From NCBI GenBank assembly GCA_934045075.1, contig OW203726.1:11631992-11695991 (forward strand): DNA of 64,000 nt, written 5' to 3'. Source of the DNA: Yponomeuta sedellus (lineage: Eukaryota > Arthropoda > Insecta > Lepidoptera > Yponomeutidae). This document shows, one piece after another, positions 34,301 through 49,300 of the stretch. Position numbers and translations under genes: made by a program. The notes beneath the pieces are model-generated. The model was not told where the DNA came from. It saw nothing but the letters and a program-made list of their open reading frames with translations, and did no database searches. Each line of letters starts with the position of its first letter. Positions within the stretch are counted from its first letter, which is position 1.

Positions 34301-37300
34301 GAATTCGAACCCGCGACCTCTGGCTATCCGTGTCAGCGCTCTTTCCAACTGAGCTAATGGGCGACTCACCGGCATCAGAGAAATTTCGAACCTCTTTACA
34401 ATATTCTGTATTACGTACAGGCAGCGACATCTGGCTGAAGTAATTTGCATCACTTGCAAATAGGTTTTTTAAAATTGCCCTTAGCACGGGTTAGTGCATT
34501 AAAAAAAAAGAGTATAATTACTTGCATTCACCGTTGGAAAATCAATAATATTATGCGAAATCATGGATGTAATTTACATCCATGTGCGAAATAGATCGAG
34601 TAAAAGTTTTGGTCGTAAAAAACAAAAGAGCGGGATTCAAGGAAAAACCTGAAGAGGTCGGACGTGGTGGGACTCACCGAAGAGGTCAATAAAATCTGTC
34701 GTAAGCATGGTGGCTTGTTTGGTTTTTCAAAGCCACACATTTTTGTTACTAAGAGGCAAAGAGGTTTCAACGTGAAGGAGGCTTTCAACAGCCGCCTTCT
34801 TGATATTGAAACTAAAAAAGGTTTGGTAAGTACCTATAGTCTGTAAAACATAGCTTGAGCTCCACGACAGCGGTCACAGTGACAGGGCTAGGGATAGAAA
34901 GATGTCGACAGTAAATGTCACTTAAAGCGAGTTTATGACGTCGATGGAAAGAAGAATTTCGAGACGTTGGAAATATGAAATCAAACACGCGAAATATTAT
35001 TTTATAAAGTTCTATTCAAGTAGAGGTGTACAATTGTACGTCCTTAAATAATTTTCTTATTCTAATTTTGAATCAGAGTCACTAACATCACAGTAACACG
35101 AGTATATTGTTTGATAGGTTTTAACTACAACAGGTGAACATTTTTCTTTAGAGGAGAGGAGAGAGAAGAATAAGAGGTTTATTCGCTAACAATTATGATT
35201 GTTTTAATTGTAATGAAATTTGATATGTAATGCTTTTCAAACAAATAAACTTAAATTCCCTGCAGTTTAGATCATCCATCACCAAATCATCGATAGTTTG
35301 TAATTTGCATTTGCGTTACTGATTAGACATCACTATCTGTGCAGTAAGTACGGAGTTTTCGCAGTACAAATATTTTGTGAAAAAAATCAAAACTTCATGG
35401 ACGCAATTTCGATGACAGCTGTCGCGGAGCTCAAGCTATATTTTACAGATTGATTTAAAATAAATGTGATCTTGACAAAAATTTTGAACTTGAACATTTA
35501 CTTCGTTAATTTAGTGTTCGAGTCCCGCCATCGGTGGAATTTTTAGGCTCTAAATAGGTTTTTTTGACTTTTCTAAACGTTGCACCATAAAATGTTGTTT
35601 TAATTTTGTATGTTTTTATTTTATTTTGATTTTTGAATATATTCACTCAGATAAACAATTTTCTTTGTATGAATTTTGCCAAGCTTTACTTTTAACATCC
35701 GGCTGTTTGATATTGGACCTTATTTATAGCTTAAGTTTTTGAAACTTCACCGATATTTTTTACTGGTAGGTAATTATATTTTTACCTCAGGAGCATTTTT
35801 GATGCAACTGATATCCCTCGCTATGTAGCGCGATAATGTTGCCAGTGCCATGGGTAACGGTTAATTTGAATGATTGTGGTGCGTGAATTTGTTTTTTATT
35901 AGTTTTTGTCCCTTATTTTAATTCGAAATTGTAGATGAAAATTTTGTGAAAGGGTTAATATTAATTTTTTTGCCCGTTGCTAAGTAATAATCAACGTTCC
36001 ACATTTAATAAATAAAATACTTGTATAAACCAATAGAAAAAAGTCTTAGTCTTAGCCATCACTATCGGTGTGGATACGGATAAAAGAGAAGGTAGGGCGC
36101 AGGAATGAAAATAACTGAACTAATTAAAAACAATGGATTTAGTCAAAACCTAGTGAATTTATTAAAAGGCAGTGCCTCCGCTGGTACAAAAGCTGGAATT
36201 ATTAATAGAATGAATTTTCGTACGACAGATGTCAAATGAGGTACTGGTATTACCTGAGCTAGGTAATACCAGTACCTACGTCAACAGATATATATCTAGA
36301 GAAAATAATATATATTTGCGCACTGAGACACAAAAACGTAAACGTAACGCCCAACCCGAATCTTTCAATACCATTAACTTGTAAACCAAGGACACAAACA
36401 TAAATCATAACACTTAGTAAATTAATCTAATATATAAAAAATCTCTTGTCTCGTACAATTTGTTATCGAACGCCTCTGGAACGGCTTCACTGATTTCTTT
36501 CTGTACCTATATCTAGTAGGTCTGAGAATAGGTCATAGGCTAACTATTATGGCATAACAACATTTGCGGGGTCAGCTAGCGATAAATAAAGTTCTCAAAT
36601 GACATAATATTAAAGTCCGTGAATAGTACACTACTTGGCCATATGTGGGTGTGCAGATACCCAAAAAGACCGTCATTAGCTACCCGCCGCCTTGTAGCCG
36701 CTTCAGCATTACCCGCCTTGATGAAGCTATAGAGATGAGCGAGTGATCGTGCTCCTTAACTATAAAGGGAAATTTCGGATCGTACGCCTGACTGGACGGC
36801 CGGCCGAACCGACTGTTCTTCATATTCTTTTTGTGGACATAATCATGTGGGTAAGGATATAATCAAGTGGGTACAGCGATATCATTCCGATGTAAAACCT
36901 AACTGCAAAGTAGGTAGTCGGGGCTGTAAGTGATGCAATTTACTTAAGCCAGATGTCGCTGCCGGTAAATAATACAGAGAATATTGTAGAGGTTCGAAAT
37001 TTCGCTGATGCCGGTACTTGCCCATTAGCTTAGTTGGGAGAGCTCAGCTGGCACGGTTAGCCAGAGGTCACGGGTTCGAGTCTCAAAATGGGTGGAATTT
37101 CCAGCCTCTAAATAGGTATTTACGAGTGTTCTTTGTCATCACGTGAAACATTACGGCCGAGGGATGTAGGAATGGAATTGATTATTATCAATATATGTAC
37201 AATTATACAAGTAGTGGGAATCGCTCGTAGCCCCGACTGCCTGTGATCTTAATCGATCACGAAGGTTAAGGAATACAGTGCGCGTTCAGTACATGAATGG

Positions 37301-40300
37301 GTAAAACCGTCTATGACTAACACTTAGTGGCATTTTTCCGAGCGGTTCCGTGCTTCGTAAGCCACGTTAAGCAAGCCACGTAAAAGCGTTATTATAAAAT
37401 ATTTGTAACTTTTTTATGGAATACCGAGCTCGTAGGATGAGCGAGCTCGATAAAAGCGATTTATCATGTTGAACTGTCAAAAAACGTTGGATATAACCGC
37501 CATATTTAAATTTTAATGAAGGATTAAACTGTTTTTTGACAGTTCAACATGATAAATCGCTTTATCATATCGTGTTTTGGTGGTCATGCTAGAGGGGATG
37601 GTATGATTCGATACAATAACTCTTTAAACAAATGATAAAAAGACACCTTATCTGTACAAACATAAAAGAGTTTGTCATTATTTTTTTTAATAATGCTCGA
37701 GATAAAGGAACTTATCAAAGAGAAGATTTTTTAAACTTTTTGGGTGTAGAAATTTTGGAAACGAATTGGGTTGAGAATTCCAGATAAAGTTGGTCAAAAA
37801 GTTCGAATCACTTTCCAACAGGCAGACAGAAATTTTCTTCTCGCTTACTTATAATGTATTCACTAAAAGAAGTTACTTCACGAAGGGCTCAAATGGCACT
37901 ATTCTTACGAAGAATGAAATTAACTCTTTCAATAAAAAGGACACAAGTGCGAAAAACCTAACCTACCCCAATAGCTCAGTAAATTTGGTTACGGACTACT
38001 AATCTAAGTTTATTTACCGACGAAGCGGTTTAATGTTATGTTGTTACAATAAATAGAAAGCTGCCTGTACGTAATACAGAGAATAGTATAAAGAGGTTAG
38101 AAATTTCACTGATGCCGGTGAGTCGTCCATTAGCTCAGTCGGATAGAGCGCTGGCACAGATAGCCAGAGGTCGCGGGTTCGAATCCCGGCATGGGTGGAA
38201 TTTTTAGCCTCTAAATAGGTTTTTAAAATTGTCCTTAGCACGGGTTAGTGCATTAAAAATAAAAATAGTATAATCATGTGGCTACAGCGATATCATTCCG
38301 ATGTTAAAACCTAACTGCAAAGTAGGTAGTCGGGGCTGTAATTGATGCAATCTACTTCAGCCAGATGTCGCTGCCTGTACGTAATACAGATAATAGTGTA
38401 AAGAGGTTCAAAATTTCACTGATGCCGGTGAGATGCCCATTAGCTCAGTTGGAAAGAGCGCTGGCACGGATAGCCAGAGGTCGCGGGTTCGAATCCCGGC
38501 ATGGGTGAAATTTTTAGCCTCTAAATAGATTTTTAAAATAGTAAGCTTCCAGCCTTATTTATAAAGGATCGATTCCACTAAAAGATAGGAATGAGGCGTC
38601 ACTTTCGGATATCCATAATAGCATTAAAAAGTGAAAATTACTTTTTAATGCTATTATGGATTTCCGAAAGAAATTCCGAAAGGATTTCCGAGTTCTGAGG
38701 TGTTCAACTACCTCAGCGCTTGATTAAGCGCTGAGGTAGTTGAACACCTCAGAACTCAGGTTTCCTCACGATATTTTCCTTCACATAGCTTTAAGCAATT
38801 ATCATTACCAATTTTTAGAAAGAAATTGTTTCAACTTTTACTAAACAAAATGTATTACAATATAAATGATTTCATTAATGATAAGTTATAATTCAGCATA
38901 ATTTTTAATATAATTTTGACATTACTTTATTTACAATTTTATGAACTTTTATTTATACGTGTTGACATTTAATTTAATTTAATTTTACATTGAATGTTTT
39001 AATTTCAATTGGTCTGTTGTATTGTGATATGTTATGTTCACTTTAATGTTTAATTAATTAGATTCAATTTTTTTGTCATTAATTTTATTATATTATATTT
39101 TAAATTAGGCGATCCAGCAACAATATTTGCACACCGAAAGGTAGAACATAAAGGATCTTAAGAATTAATTTAAAACATGATAATATGTACCCGTGTTCTA
39201 GCAAATAAATTATTTTTACTTGACTTTACTTTACACAGTTAGCTAGTGGTGGTGGTGATTAAACGTAGTCATTAAAAAAATATAATGATACTCGAATGAA
39301 CTTACCAGAGAGGTTAGATAGAAGAGTCCAAACAGACACTTCTGACATAAACCGACTTTAACTCCATCTCGAGAGTATTTTACTGAACTCAACTTTTTAC
39401 ATATATGACTGCTGTCAGTGACAAGATGAAATCGCAAAAACTAAATGGAGCTAATATTGAACCCTGCCTTTTGTAAGAAAAAGTGAAGAGGCACTGAAAC
39501 ATTGATGTTTGTGAAGTTTTATGAACCTGTGTAAGTATTGTGAAATGTATTATTTCCATTTATTTTCAGAGCTCCGTACATAAAAGGGAAAAATGAAACC
39601 CACTATAGAACCACTTCATTTGCCATCCGCCCTTCCGTCTGTCTGTCAAAACCCTTTATCTTGTGAACCGCACGAAGGTATCGAGTTGAAATTAAAACCG
39701 TATACTACTCGTATAGTCCCTTGAAAAAAATAAAAAAGTTACAGCCGTTTACGCCGCAAGATTCATGGGAATTACAACTTATATTCCCGCTGAACTATGT
39801 ACATTTGGTAAGTAATGTATGTACTACAAATACAGGAACAAAGTTGAAAACTGTACATTTGTAATTAAATTATAAGAAAATAGTTTTAGGCGTTCGGGAA
39901 AAGCTCATGCGAGCTCGGAACCCTCGGTGCGCGGGTCCAACTCGCACTTGGCCGGTTATTTTTGTTTTGTACTTTTATTATTAAAGTTAAACATATTTGA
40001 TTCTACTTCTATTCATCGTAGAAGTACATTTTTGTTACGAACAGCGACACTATTTGCAACAAATTCCTATAGTGCGAAGCGCTCGTTCCCTAGTCGAACC
40101 GAGTGATTGGAATCAATCACTTGAGTTAAACAACAACAGGCGCGGTCAGGTGCAGGATGGGTAACCGTCCCGTGAATACCGCTAGTGGCTTTTTCACGTT
40201 AAGTTGTTGGTGCCGGCTGTCATGTAATGGCAGTCGTTAAGCCATGTCAGAGGACTTATGGGCGGCTTTATAACTTCTGACCGTAAGGCTCGCCACTGTC

Positions 40301-43300
40301 TTACAATCCTCCACCAACCAGGACTTGGCCCCCGTGGTGGAGTAAGGCCTACCTTTCTGCGATGCAGGAAGAGACCCGTGCCCCAGCAGTGGGGATATAC
40401 AAGGGTTGCTATCGAATCGAACCCTATCGTTATCAACCCTTGTATGTCCCCACTGCTGGGGACATACAAGGAACCCTATAATGTGAAATAAAATTTTTAA
40501 TTCACTAAAATGTGCGTACGCGATTTAGTTATTAGTTACCTACTAATATGAATCACTCTGACCGAGCATACTAAGACAGTAAAACGCGTCTTAAAACTTA
40601 ACACAATTTTATGGTGTGGCAGAAGATGTTTCCCGGAACATAAAAGGAATTCACAAACTGAGTTTATAGTCTCCAACTTTATTTTTTATTTAGCCTATAC
40701 ATGTCTCACAACGGGCACGGGCCTTTTCTCATAGAGATAGTATGGGCTTAAGTTTCACGCGTGCCCATCGCGGATTGTAACATCAATTTATTAAAGCCTC
40801 ATTAATATAACCATTTTGCTTCTTACATGACTCGAAGCTTTCGGGAAAAATAAAATAAAGTTTAAAAAGCCTGCTAGTTTCTTCATATAATTTAAAATAA
40901 ATAATATATAAAAATCCTACGTCACAGTGTTTATCGAAGTCATCCGACACGACTTGACCGATTTTTATGATTTGTTTTATGTATTTGGTAGGTCTAAGAA
41001 AAGGTAGCAGTCTAATTAAAATGGCAAAACAATTTTCTCGGGGTCAGTCAGTAATGTAGTAAAGTAAAACCTAAACTAGCGAGGGATAATGGCTTCGCCT
41101 CTGATTATTTGAATTAAAAACAGGTACCTGGTTGCTCAATGGCCCTGATCCGCCTGTCCAGTTGCCTCCAGTGAAAATCACTAGCGCACCCCATGGGCGA
41201 AGGTGGCTCTTGCTGAAGCGACTCGTTCTTTCGCATCACCACCATGTCGAACACCTCGCACGCCGTCAGTGTACATTCACCCTTAGCTGTAAAAGCGAAC
41301 TTTGGTTTGGACTGTTGGAATATTGTAACGAAAACACAATATTTAGTGTCTGTGTGAGAATTATTTTTTCCTCATTAGCAACACTGCGTTCTCGATTGTC
41401 ACTCTAAGCTTAAAAGGGCTTGTACTCAGACCCGTTAAACCAAATAAAAAAAATAGATTGACACTTTCGCTTGACAGATGACTTTTCATTCTTTCTTGCT
41501 TGGGTTTCGCGCCAATCGCGCAAAAAAAAAATTTTTAATTGATTTGTCAAATAATTATTAATAAACGTACAACTTAACTAACTAAAGGTAAAATAACGTA
41601 ACATAACCGAGCGGAAGACAATACGAAGAAACAGTAATTAGATTTATTCAATGTAAAATATACCGACAGGTGTCGTCACAGTAAAATTATTACAATAAAA
41701 TAATATGATGTCAAGAAAATATTAAATTAAACAAATAATAGCAATAAAACCTAACCAAATAAATCTTTCCGAGCCACATCCGACCCAAAAGTACCCTGGC
41801 GGCGTTGCCGCGCTACACAGCTATGGAAATACTTTGGCTCAGATATGCACCAGAGCGAAAGTCCGGGCCACAGTCCCTCGATAACATAAAAATGTACATT
41901 TTAATGCTACGAAAAATCTAAAAAGGAAGAAGCCAATCGGAGCTAAAAACCTTATTAAACTCTAAAAAATACACGGAACCTGGCCGGCAAATAGTCTATT
42001 TTAAAAACAGAAAAGAAAAAATAAACATTATTCTTCGGTTGATTATAAGGCAGTAAAAATATTTTTTATTCTCTTCCAAAGAGGTTCCAATTCAGAAAAT
42101 AGTTTTTACGACAGTGATTATACTTTGTTCGGAGCGTTTTTGTTATTAAATATGCCAGTACCTAAAAGTTACAGTTATTGTTTTGATCTTTGTTTGTAAC
42201 GAGAATACTTTTACCAAATAAATTAAACAATTTTACCCACTTTTTATTTGTAAATAAGACTTTTAAGACGTTGTTATATCGATCGTTATCCATTTGTAGG
42301 GACAATAAGCTCCGAACAAGAACATTCAATGATTCTCTCACTTCATTACCTATTATTTAGGATGAAAAGGGTTGACATCAGAGTTTCTAAAGTAGAAATA
42401 CAAATCACTCTATGTCGCCATGTGTCGGTTCATATTATCATGTTATTTGGGTCATGTACTTTGTATGTCTGCTTTCGATTTCTTTTGACATTTCAATGTG
42501 ATGAACATTGTAATTTATCATACTGATTTAGTGAGGACATTTTTGGACTGCTTTGTGTTATTGCTTGTGTGACACTTACGTTTTTCCGTACATCTCAAGC
42601 TATCGGAACTCGTTTGTACAACAACTTTGTTAGATACTCAGCTATGTAAAACAAGTAAAATGTCACGAATTGTATATTATGAATGACGTTAAATACATAG
42701 ATACTCTACAGAGCTGTCTGTGTACTACAGGGTGATGATCATTGGTAATGTTCATTCCATTTCGGTGGTAGGCGCATCGGACAAACTTCCTTCACATTCG
42801 TGTTTTCTAAGTTACCGATCGATTTCAACCCTGTATGTCCCCACTGCTGGGGCGCGGGTCTCTTCCTCTGTTGCAAGAAGGTTAGGCCATACTCCACCAC
42901 GGGGGCCAAGTCCGGGTTGGTGGAGGTTTGTAAGACAGTGGCGGGCCTTACTTTCAGAAGTTATGAAGCCGCGCATAAGGCCTGTGACATGGCTTGACGA
43001 CTGCCATTACATGACAGCCGGCTCCAACGGGTTAACGTGCCTTGCGAAGCACGGTGTGTAATTTTAATGTAATTTTTTTTAAGGAATGACCAAAAATCAC
43101 ATTGCGTGGAGGCCCGCCATCTGGATCAGCCGTTTTGTTTTTCACATCAGGTGGATTTCAGCAAAGAGCAGGGAGATATTTCATGAAAGCTGACTTTCAA
43201 TATCTTTTTTAAATGAAAGAACCCCTTTGTGTGTCCCCATTGCTGGGGTCACGGGTCCCTTTACATAAATGGGGCTGCATAAAATAGGAACTTAAACATT

Positions 43301-46300
43301 GTTTTTGCGGAGTCTTCCCACAAACTATTCATTACACTTGGTAAGACTTGCAAGAAGCCTCGAAAGCAGGTGTACGCTTGGCCGAGTTCTGAGCCAACAA
43401 ATGTTGTATCCTACTATGTTATATAGATATAATATTATGTCTCCTTCACAAACTTTCCCTTTCACATATCAAATTTGATTAAATGAAAAGGTTTTATTCA
43501 AAGTAGCGCAGTAACGGCTAAGTAGCGGTTTTGAAGGTTACAATTCAAACACACCTAGTTTCAAAATATAGACCATTTTGGAGGAAACATTGACAAAAAA
43601 CTCCAACCTCACTCACTCACCAACTCCTGTGAAAATTTGTAAAGACGTTTGGGTATTGGCTACTCAATCACGGCTCAACGGAGTTACACGAAACTTAGCA
43701 TACAGATTGATATCTGAATTGAGACATAGGATACTTGGTATCCCGCTAATGCGTTTCCGTATTTAATTTTTACCGTAACCTTTTTGTGGCCCAAATGAGA
43801 CATTTATTTATTGCGTTGACATGCTAACGAGAGTCGTATAAAGCGATTCTGTGGCTGAACGAAGTTTGCCGGGACAGCTATTAGCAAATAAATAATTTCA
43901 CAACACAATCACTTGTCCTAGCCCCAAACTAAGATACCCCGTGCTGTGGTTCAAATGGAAAGGACCTTACAAAGATGGGAATACACCCAAACTAATGTCA
44001 TTTGTACAAATGTGAGGCAGTTTGTCGCTGACACTATAAGACATTTAAAAAGTGGTGGAAGTTGACCTTAGTGCTTAATTGTGTATGGCCGGCTTAAATG
44101 TTGAGACAAATAAATAGCCCGCGAGGAATTTAACGCAATTTAAATTTAGACAAGCTGAAGACAAATGACTGAAGGGAAACGACACTCGGGAGATGTTAAG
44201 GGCGGGCCAGTTACACCCAACTCACGCAACACACACAGAGGCCAGAGTTTAACACTTGCCATTATCCTAACCAATTTATTCGCGTCAACAACCAACTACG
44301 TGCTTTTAAATATCTCCTCTCTGCTCGTTTGGCCTTGCTTGTGATTAACAAATTAAAAAAGTGGAATATTAGATACCCATCTACATAGATAGAGAAAATT
44401 GCACAACCAGTAAATTTAATTTCAATTACAATTTTTCGCTTAATTAATAATAGTTCACGGATGGTAATTAAGTTCATACTCTCCCTCTGAGAGAAGGTCT
44501 GTTCCCTTCAGTGGGACATTTATAGGCTATGTAAAAAATAATTGTTTGTTCGATATCAAGATAAGATAAGATAAGAATATTCTTTATTGTACACACCAGA
44601 AAATAATTACAGAGACAACAGTTACAAAAGAAGAGGTACAACCTTTAATATCAACCTTTGTATATCCCCAATGCTGGGGCACAGGTCTCTTCCTGCATCG
44701 CAGGAAGGTTAGGCCACACTCCACTACGGGGGCCAAGTCCGGATGGAAGAGGATAGTAAGATAAAGTGGCGGGCCTTACTGTCATACATAACTTATCCAG
44801 CCGCCCATAGGGCCTCTGACATGGCTTAACAACTGCCATTACTGACAGCCAGCACCAACGGCTTGACAAGCCTTGGGAAGCACGGAAGCGCTCGGAAAAA
44901 TGCCACTAGCGGTAGTCACGGGACGGTCATCCTGCACTTGACCACACCTGTTGTTGCTTAGGCCACGAATGCTTCTAGAAAAATTACGTTTATATAAAGA
45001 ACACTGCTGTGTGGTGTCGGCCTAGAGAATAGCACCAACCCAATTCTTCCCGTGGGTGTCGTAAAAGGCGACTAAGGAACACAAACCCGCTGGGCAGCAG
45101 CGCCTCCTGCAGTACAATTCCACCGAACTGCGATCCCAACCCGCACGCCCAGCGTCGAGATTATGGGCATTACCCCCTATGATAACACAACGTGGCGCTC
45201 TTTAGGGGAGGGCTATGTCCAGCCGTGGACTAGTATAGCCTGACGATGACGATGAAAGAACACAGTTAGAGTTCAACAATAATTGGTTGTTTACAAAACG
45301 GGAGTATGCGAGCGCATCTGGATAAATTTGGTACAATAATTTGTTTGCGATGCAGTTTACTTGCTATTTCGTTCACGGGGCTCGACTTTGTAAATATTTC
45401 ATGTGCGATGTAATGCTTGGTATATTTTCAAAAAGATTGAATATCTCATAAAAAGGAAGAGAAGCGTTGGTGGCATTTCTTCAAATATGCAATAATATTA
45501 TTCAAATGACAGGCAGCAATGAACATTAAGCAATTATAATTATGTCGAAATGGGTATTTCAAACGCGCTTTAGGTATCAAGGCTTGGTTGGCTCCGCACG
45601 TATTGACTTGTCTTTCCTGTGGGCTACGCCGACTAAACTGTCAGGATGGCATAGATCTAAAACAATGTCCCAGGCACTGCAGCGTCCGAGTGGTCCCTTC
45701 ACTCATCTAGTGTGAGTGAACAGGCCACTGGATGCTGTATCATCTCATTACGTAGATGCGAGGCCATGTTAGGTATCCCCTTAGTCGAATTGTGGTGATC
45801 CGAAATTGCCAGAATGTACGAATGTAGGCCGAAAAATGTACGTATATTAAATCTTGTTTAAAGTTTTGTGAATTAGAGGAAGCAGGAAGAAAGATTGACC
45901 AAAGAAATACCTATATTGAGCTAATGTGAGCAGAAGGGCCTGTTAGGAACGTTCAGGTGGATGTACTACGTCTAAATAAGGCATGTATAGAAAATTACAA
46001 GTATGGATGTTGATAAAGTGAATGAAATCTGTCAGGTGGCAAGTGCCATTCACCGGTCTCTGCCTACCCTTCCGGATACGGCGTGGGTTATGTATGCATG
46101 TCTTCTGAAGAATGTAGAACTATAAACAGGCACTCGTACTTGTCCAGCTGGTCGGTCTTTGCTAAGACAGAACATACTGTCATAAGGTTGTCTGGAAGCA
46201 GTTGCGAATTGTATAAAATCACATGCGTTGGTGTACAATAAAGATCATTCTTATTTAATTTTTTTGAGTATGTTTGGGTCTGATGCTTCTTAGTATTGTT

Positions 46301-49300
46301 ATTAAAATAAACAAACGGATAGAAGTACAACTAAAAAAAATTAAATAATTTCATAACTACAGAAGTAAAATGTAGATTAGGTCCGTACCTAATCTACATT
46401 TGCTCCTGATTTATTTATTTTAATTCTTTATTGCACTGATTACATGAGTACAAGGCCGTGCTTAGTGCAAGAAGCATTCCTCTTTAGACCACAATAAGAA
46501 TTAGTATATAATATTTGAAAGGTGAAATTAAATCATTAGGTGACGCTAAATTTAGCGTAAGTAATTAATTACCTATCTTCTGCAACTACAAGTATAACAA
46601 TAATATGCATATCCACTTAAGATTGAATTATTTTTTTATGTAAGATCAAGCAACACGTCGACAGGTTCTAACAATCTTCACTTATAATAGAAACGAAGTT
46701 CCGGGATAAAGCAAAAGTCGAACACGCGGCTGGCGCACCATTTCAACGCTTTTATCTATTAAATTCTGAGCGATTCAAATTGCCTAACTGTCAAATTAGT
46801 ACAGTACCTATTTAATACTATTAACACACGATCGAACTTGGTAGAGGCTTCATTAGGCGAACCATCGGACTGAGCGAACACGAAGTAGTACTAATTGTGT
46901 TCGACAAACAACTTTCCCGACGAACGGATATAGTATGGAGCGTACCGAATCCACTGTCCGGATAATACCAAGTTCAATCATAGTGCGCATAATAAGGCCA
47001 CTGAGGTGTCTGAGGTATTTGCATACCTCAGCACTTGAAATTACCAATCCGCGGTGGAGGAGCGCGGTTTAAGGCCCTTACTCTCTCTCTCTCTCTCTGA
47101 GAACCCCTGTGCCCTGCAGTGGGACGTTTATAGACTACATATAAAAGAAGGCAATGAGGACATGGGACTCATTATAAAAATCTATTTACAACTTTAAACA
47201 GTATTTTTAGTTATACAGCAGAATTATCAGATCATTCTAACAGTATTCTGTCCTCAAACCAGCATAAAATAACGGATCTAAATACGCCGTGTCGTGCTGT
47301 CCGCCAGCTGGTAGGGATTTCCAGTGAGATATTGTATAGAATCAGGCGTTACTTTGCGGAAATCCATAATAGCATTAAAATGTGAAAATTACTTTTCTAA
47401 ATTCCGCCAAAAATCCCACAAGCACCATGCGGTCAGTTCATGCACCGCCCTCATGCCCACTTTTTCAAGCAGAAGCAAGACACGAACACACCACCACCGA
47501 CACCAATACTTGTGTGAGAAAATACGCGACGCGTTTCCCCTCTAACACCAGGCACAAGTGCAAGTACTTGGGAGTTTTGGCGGAATTTAGCAAAGAAATT
47601 CTCACATTTAACGCTATTTCCAGTGAGGATTAGTGGAATAATTCTTGTTATGGTGAAGTTGCCTGTTTGAAAAATTATTGTCTTTTAATTGTTAATTTAT
47701 TTCCGGAATCTCTTCTTCGGATTTTTTTCCAAAGAGTTAATGTCGAGGCACCGACGCCGCTTCGTCTCTACTCACCATGATTAAGCTCCTTCAATACGAG
47801 CGAAACCAGGGAGTCAAATCTCTCTTCATTAGCAAATAGCGTCGTATTCGTATACGACTCTAAGGCTGGTATTCCACATAAGTCGAGCGACAGCCAAAAT
47901 CTGTACTCTGAACGCCATGCTACAGTGAATTCGGATGAGAAAATAAATGTCTAATGACGCTGTCGAGTTATCTTATCTTATTTTTGTGCGACAAATGTCG
48001 TAAAGCCTTCGAATATTTTGCGTTTACGCTTTAAATTCGCATGGGTGAGAATCTTATCCTTTTGGTGGGAATCGTCCAGCAAAAATTCGTTAACAAAGCC
48101 CGGAATTAGGTTAATAGTCTTTACGAATGTTTTACTTTCAAAATAAAGACTTCTTATTCTTTTTAATGCACTAACCCGAGCTAATGATAATTTTAAAAAA
48201 CCTGGCTAACTGTGCCAGAGGTCGCGGGTTTGAACCCCGGCATGGGTGGAATTTTTGGCCTCTAAATAAGTTTTTAAAGAGTTCTTGTCAATACAATCGC
48301 GAAATTGAAAGTACTCGTAATGATCCGTATTATGTGAGAGTTTAATTATAATTGTATAAACTTGGGCCAACTGACAGCTGTTAACAGTATATTAACGGCT
48401 TGTTAGTGTACCAGAAACCGGGGGCAAGTGACCTAGTGAGAGCGGCGGTAATCCAGTGGGCAGAACAATGGACTCGGAGGCGCAACACCCAGGTTCGATT
48501 CCCAGTGCTGGCCTGTACCACAATACCCACACAATACCACTCGATATCTGAGAAGGAAAACATCATGAGGAAACCTGAGTGTCTGAGGTATTCAAATAAC
48601 TCAGAGCATGAAATTGCCAATCCGCGGTAGGCACGCGTGGTAATTAAAATAAATTAATATTCATGGACATATTACACAAATCTCGGTAGCCTTATACTAT
48701 GTAAAACTAAATGACTTGTGTTATATGTGCTAACTCGGCGATAGATTTAATACAATAAATACATAGATAACATCCAAGACCCGAGACAAATTAGAAAAGT
48801 TCGTTTCCTAGTTAGACCCGGCCGGGGATCGAACCCGAGACCTTCCGCTTTACAGTCAATTAAGCACATTCTATCTCTCTCTCTCTCCGAGAGAAGGCCT
48901 GAGCCCTGGAAAGGGATGTTTACAGACTACGTAAAAAAAGTAACCTACAAAAATGTATGTAAGTTATGCATGGTGTGCAATAAAGGGTATTAATATAATC
49001 TAATCCATTACTGAGGCAGCTCGTACGCTTACGATCTCGCGGGGCTGCACGGTTATAAATTGACGTAGCGCAAATTACACGATAAATGATGTTTATGTAG
49101 TGTGAAGCGAAGCAAGCTCTGACTGAAATGTACGTACATCACATAGAATATAGATAGAAAACATCGACATGAACTTTATCCCATTACATTACGGGTGACT
49201 TTGCAACAAAAGTGTCTAACAGCTTTTGAATGAATCTAAGAGTTTCACTACAAAAGAATTCATCACTCAGAACTTCATCTCGATTCGGTCTTACATCAAC

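Larger units (their letters stand above)
33590..41127. other. LRR-gene intron 2 (about 7.5 kb)
   Basis: Filled by the SINEs, hairpins and repeats listed. I looked for further LRR-type exons on the minus strand and found none; the phases of exons 2 and 3 join without them. Confidence 0.45.

Noticed and set aside
38128..38200. tRNA-Ile gene
   Set aside because: A and B boxes are good, but the anticodon loop and acceptor pairing are abnormal and the same sequence recurs many times with identical flanks, so it is a SINE.
39303..39425. Extra LRR-gene exon ending in a GTAAGT donor
   Set aside because: The only open frame needs a phase that exon 2 does not provide, shows no LRR pattern, and exons 2 and 3 join without it.
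42720..43061. Plus-strand ORF of 113 codons
   Set aside because: Reads through an inverse copy of the 5S-type SINE; similar ORFs occur in other copies at 40194 and 59985.
46088..46330. Minus-strand ORF of 80 codons
   Set aside because: Overlaps a LINE 3' end and has no splice or family support.
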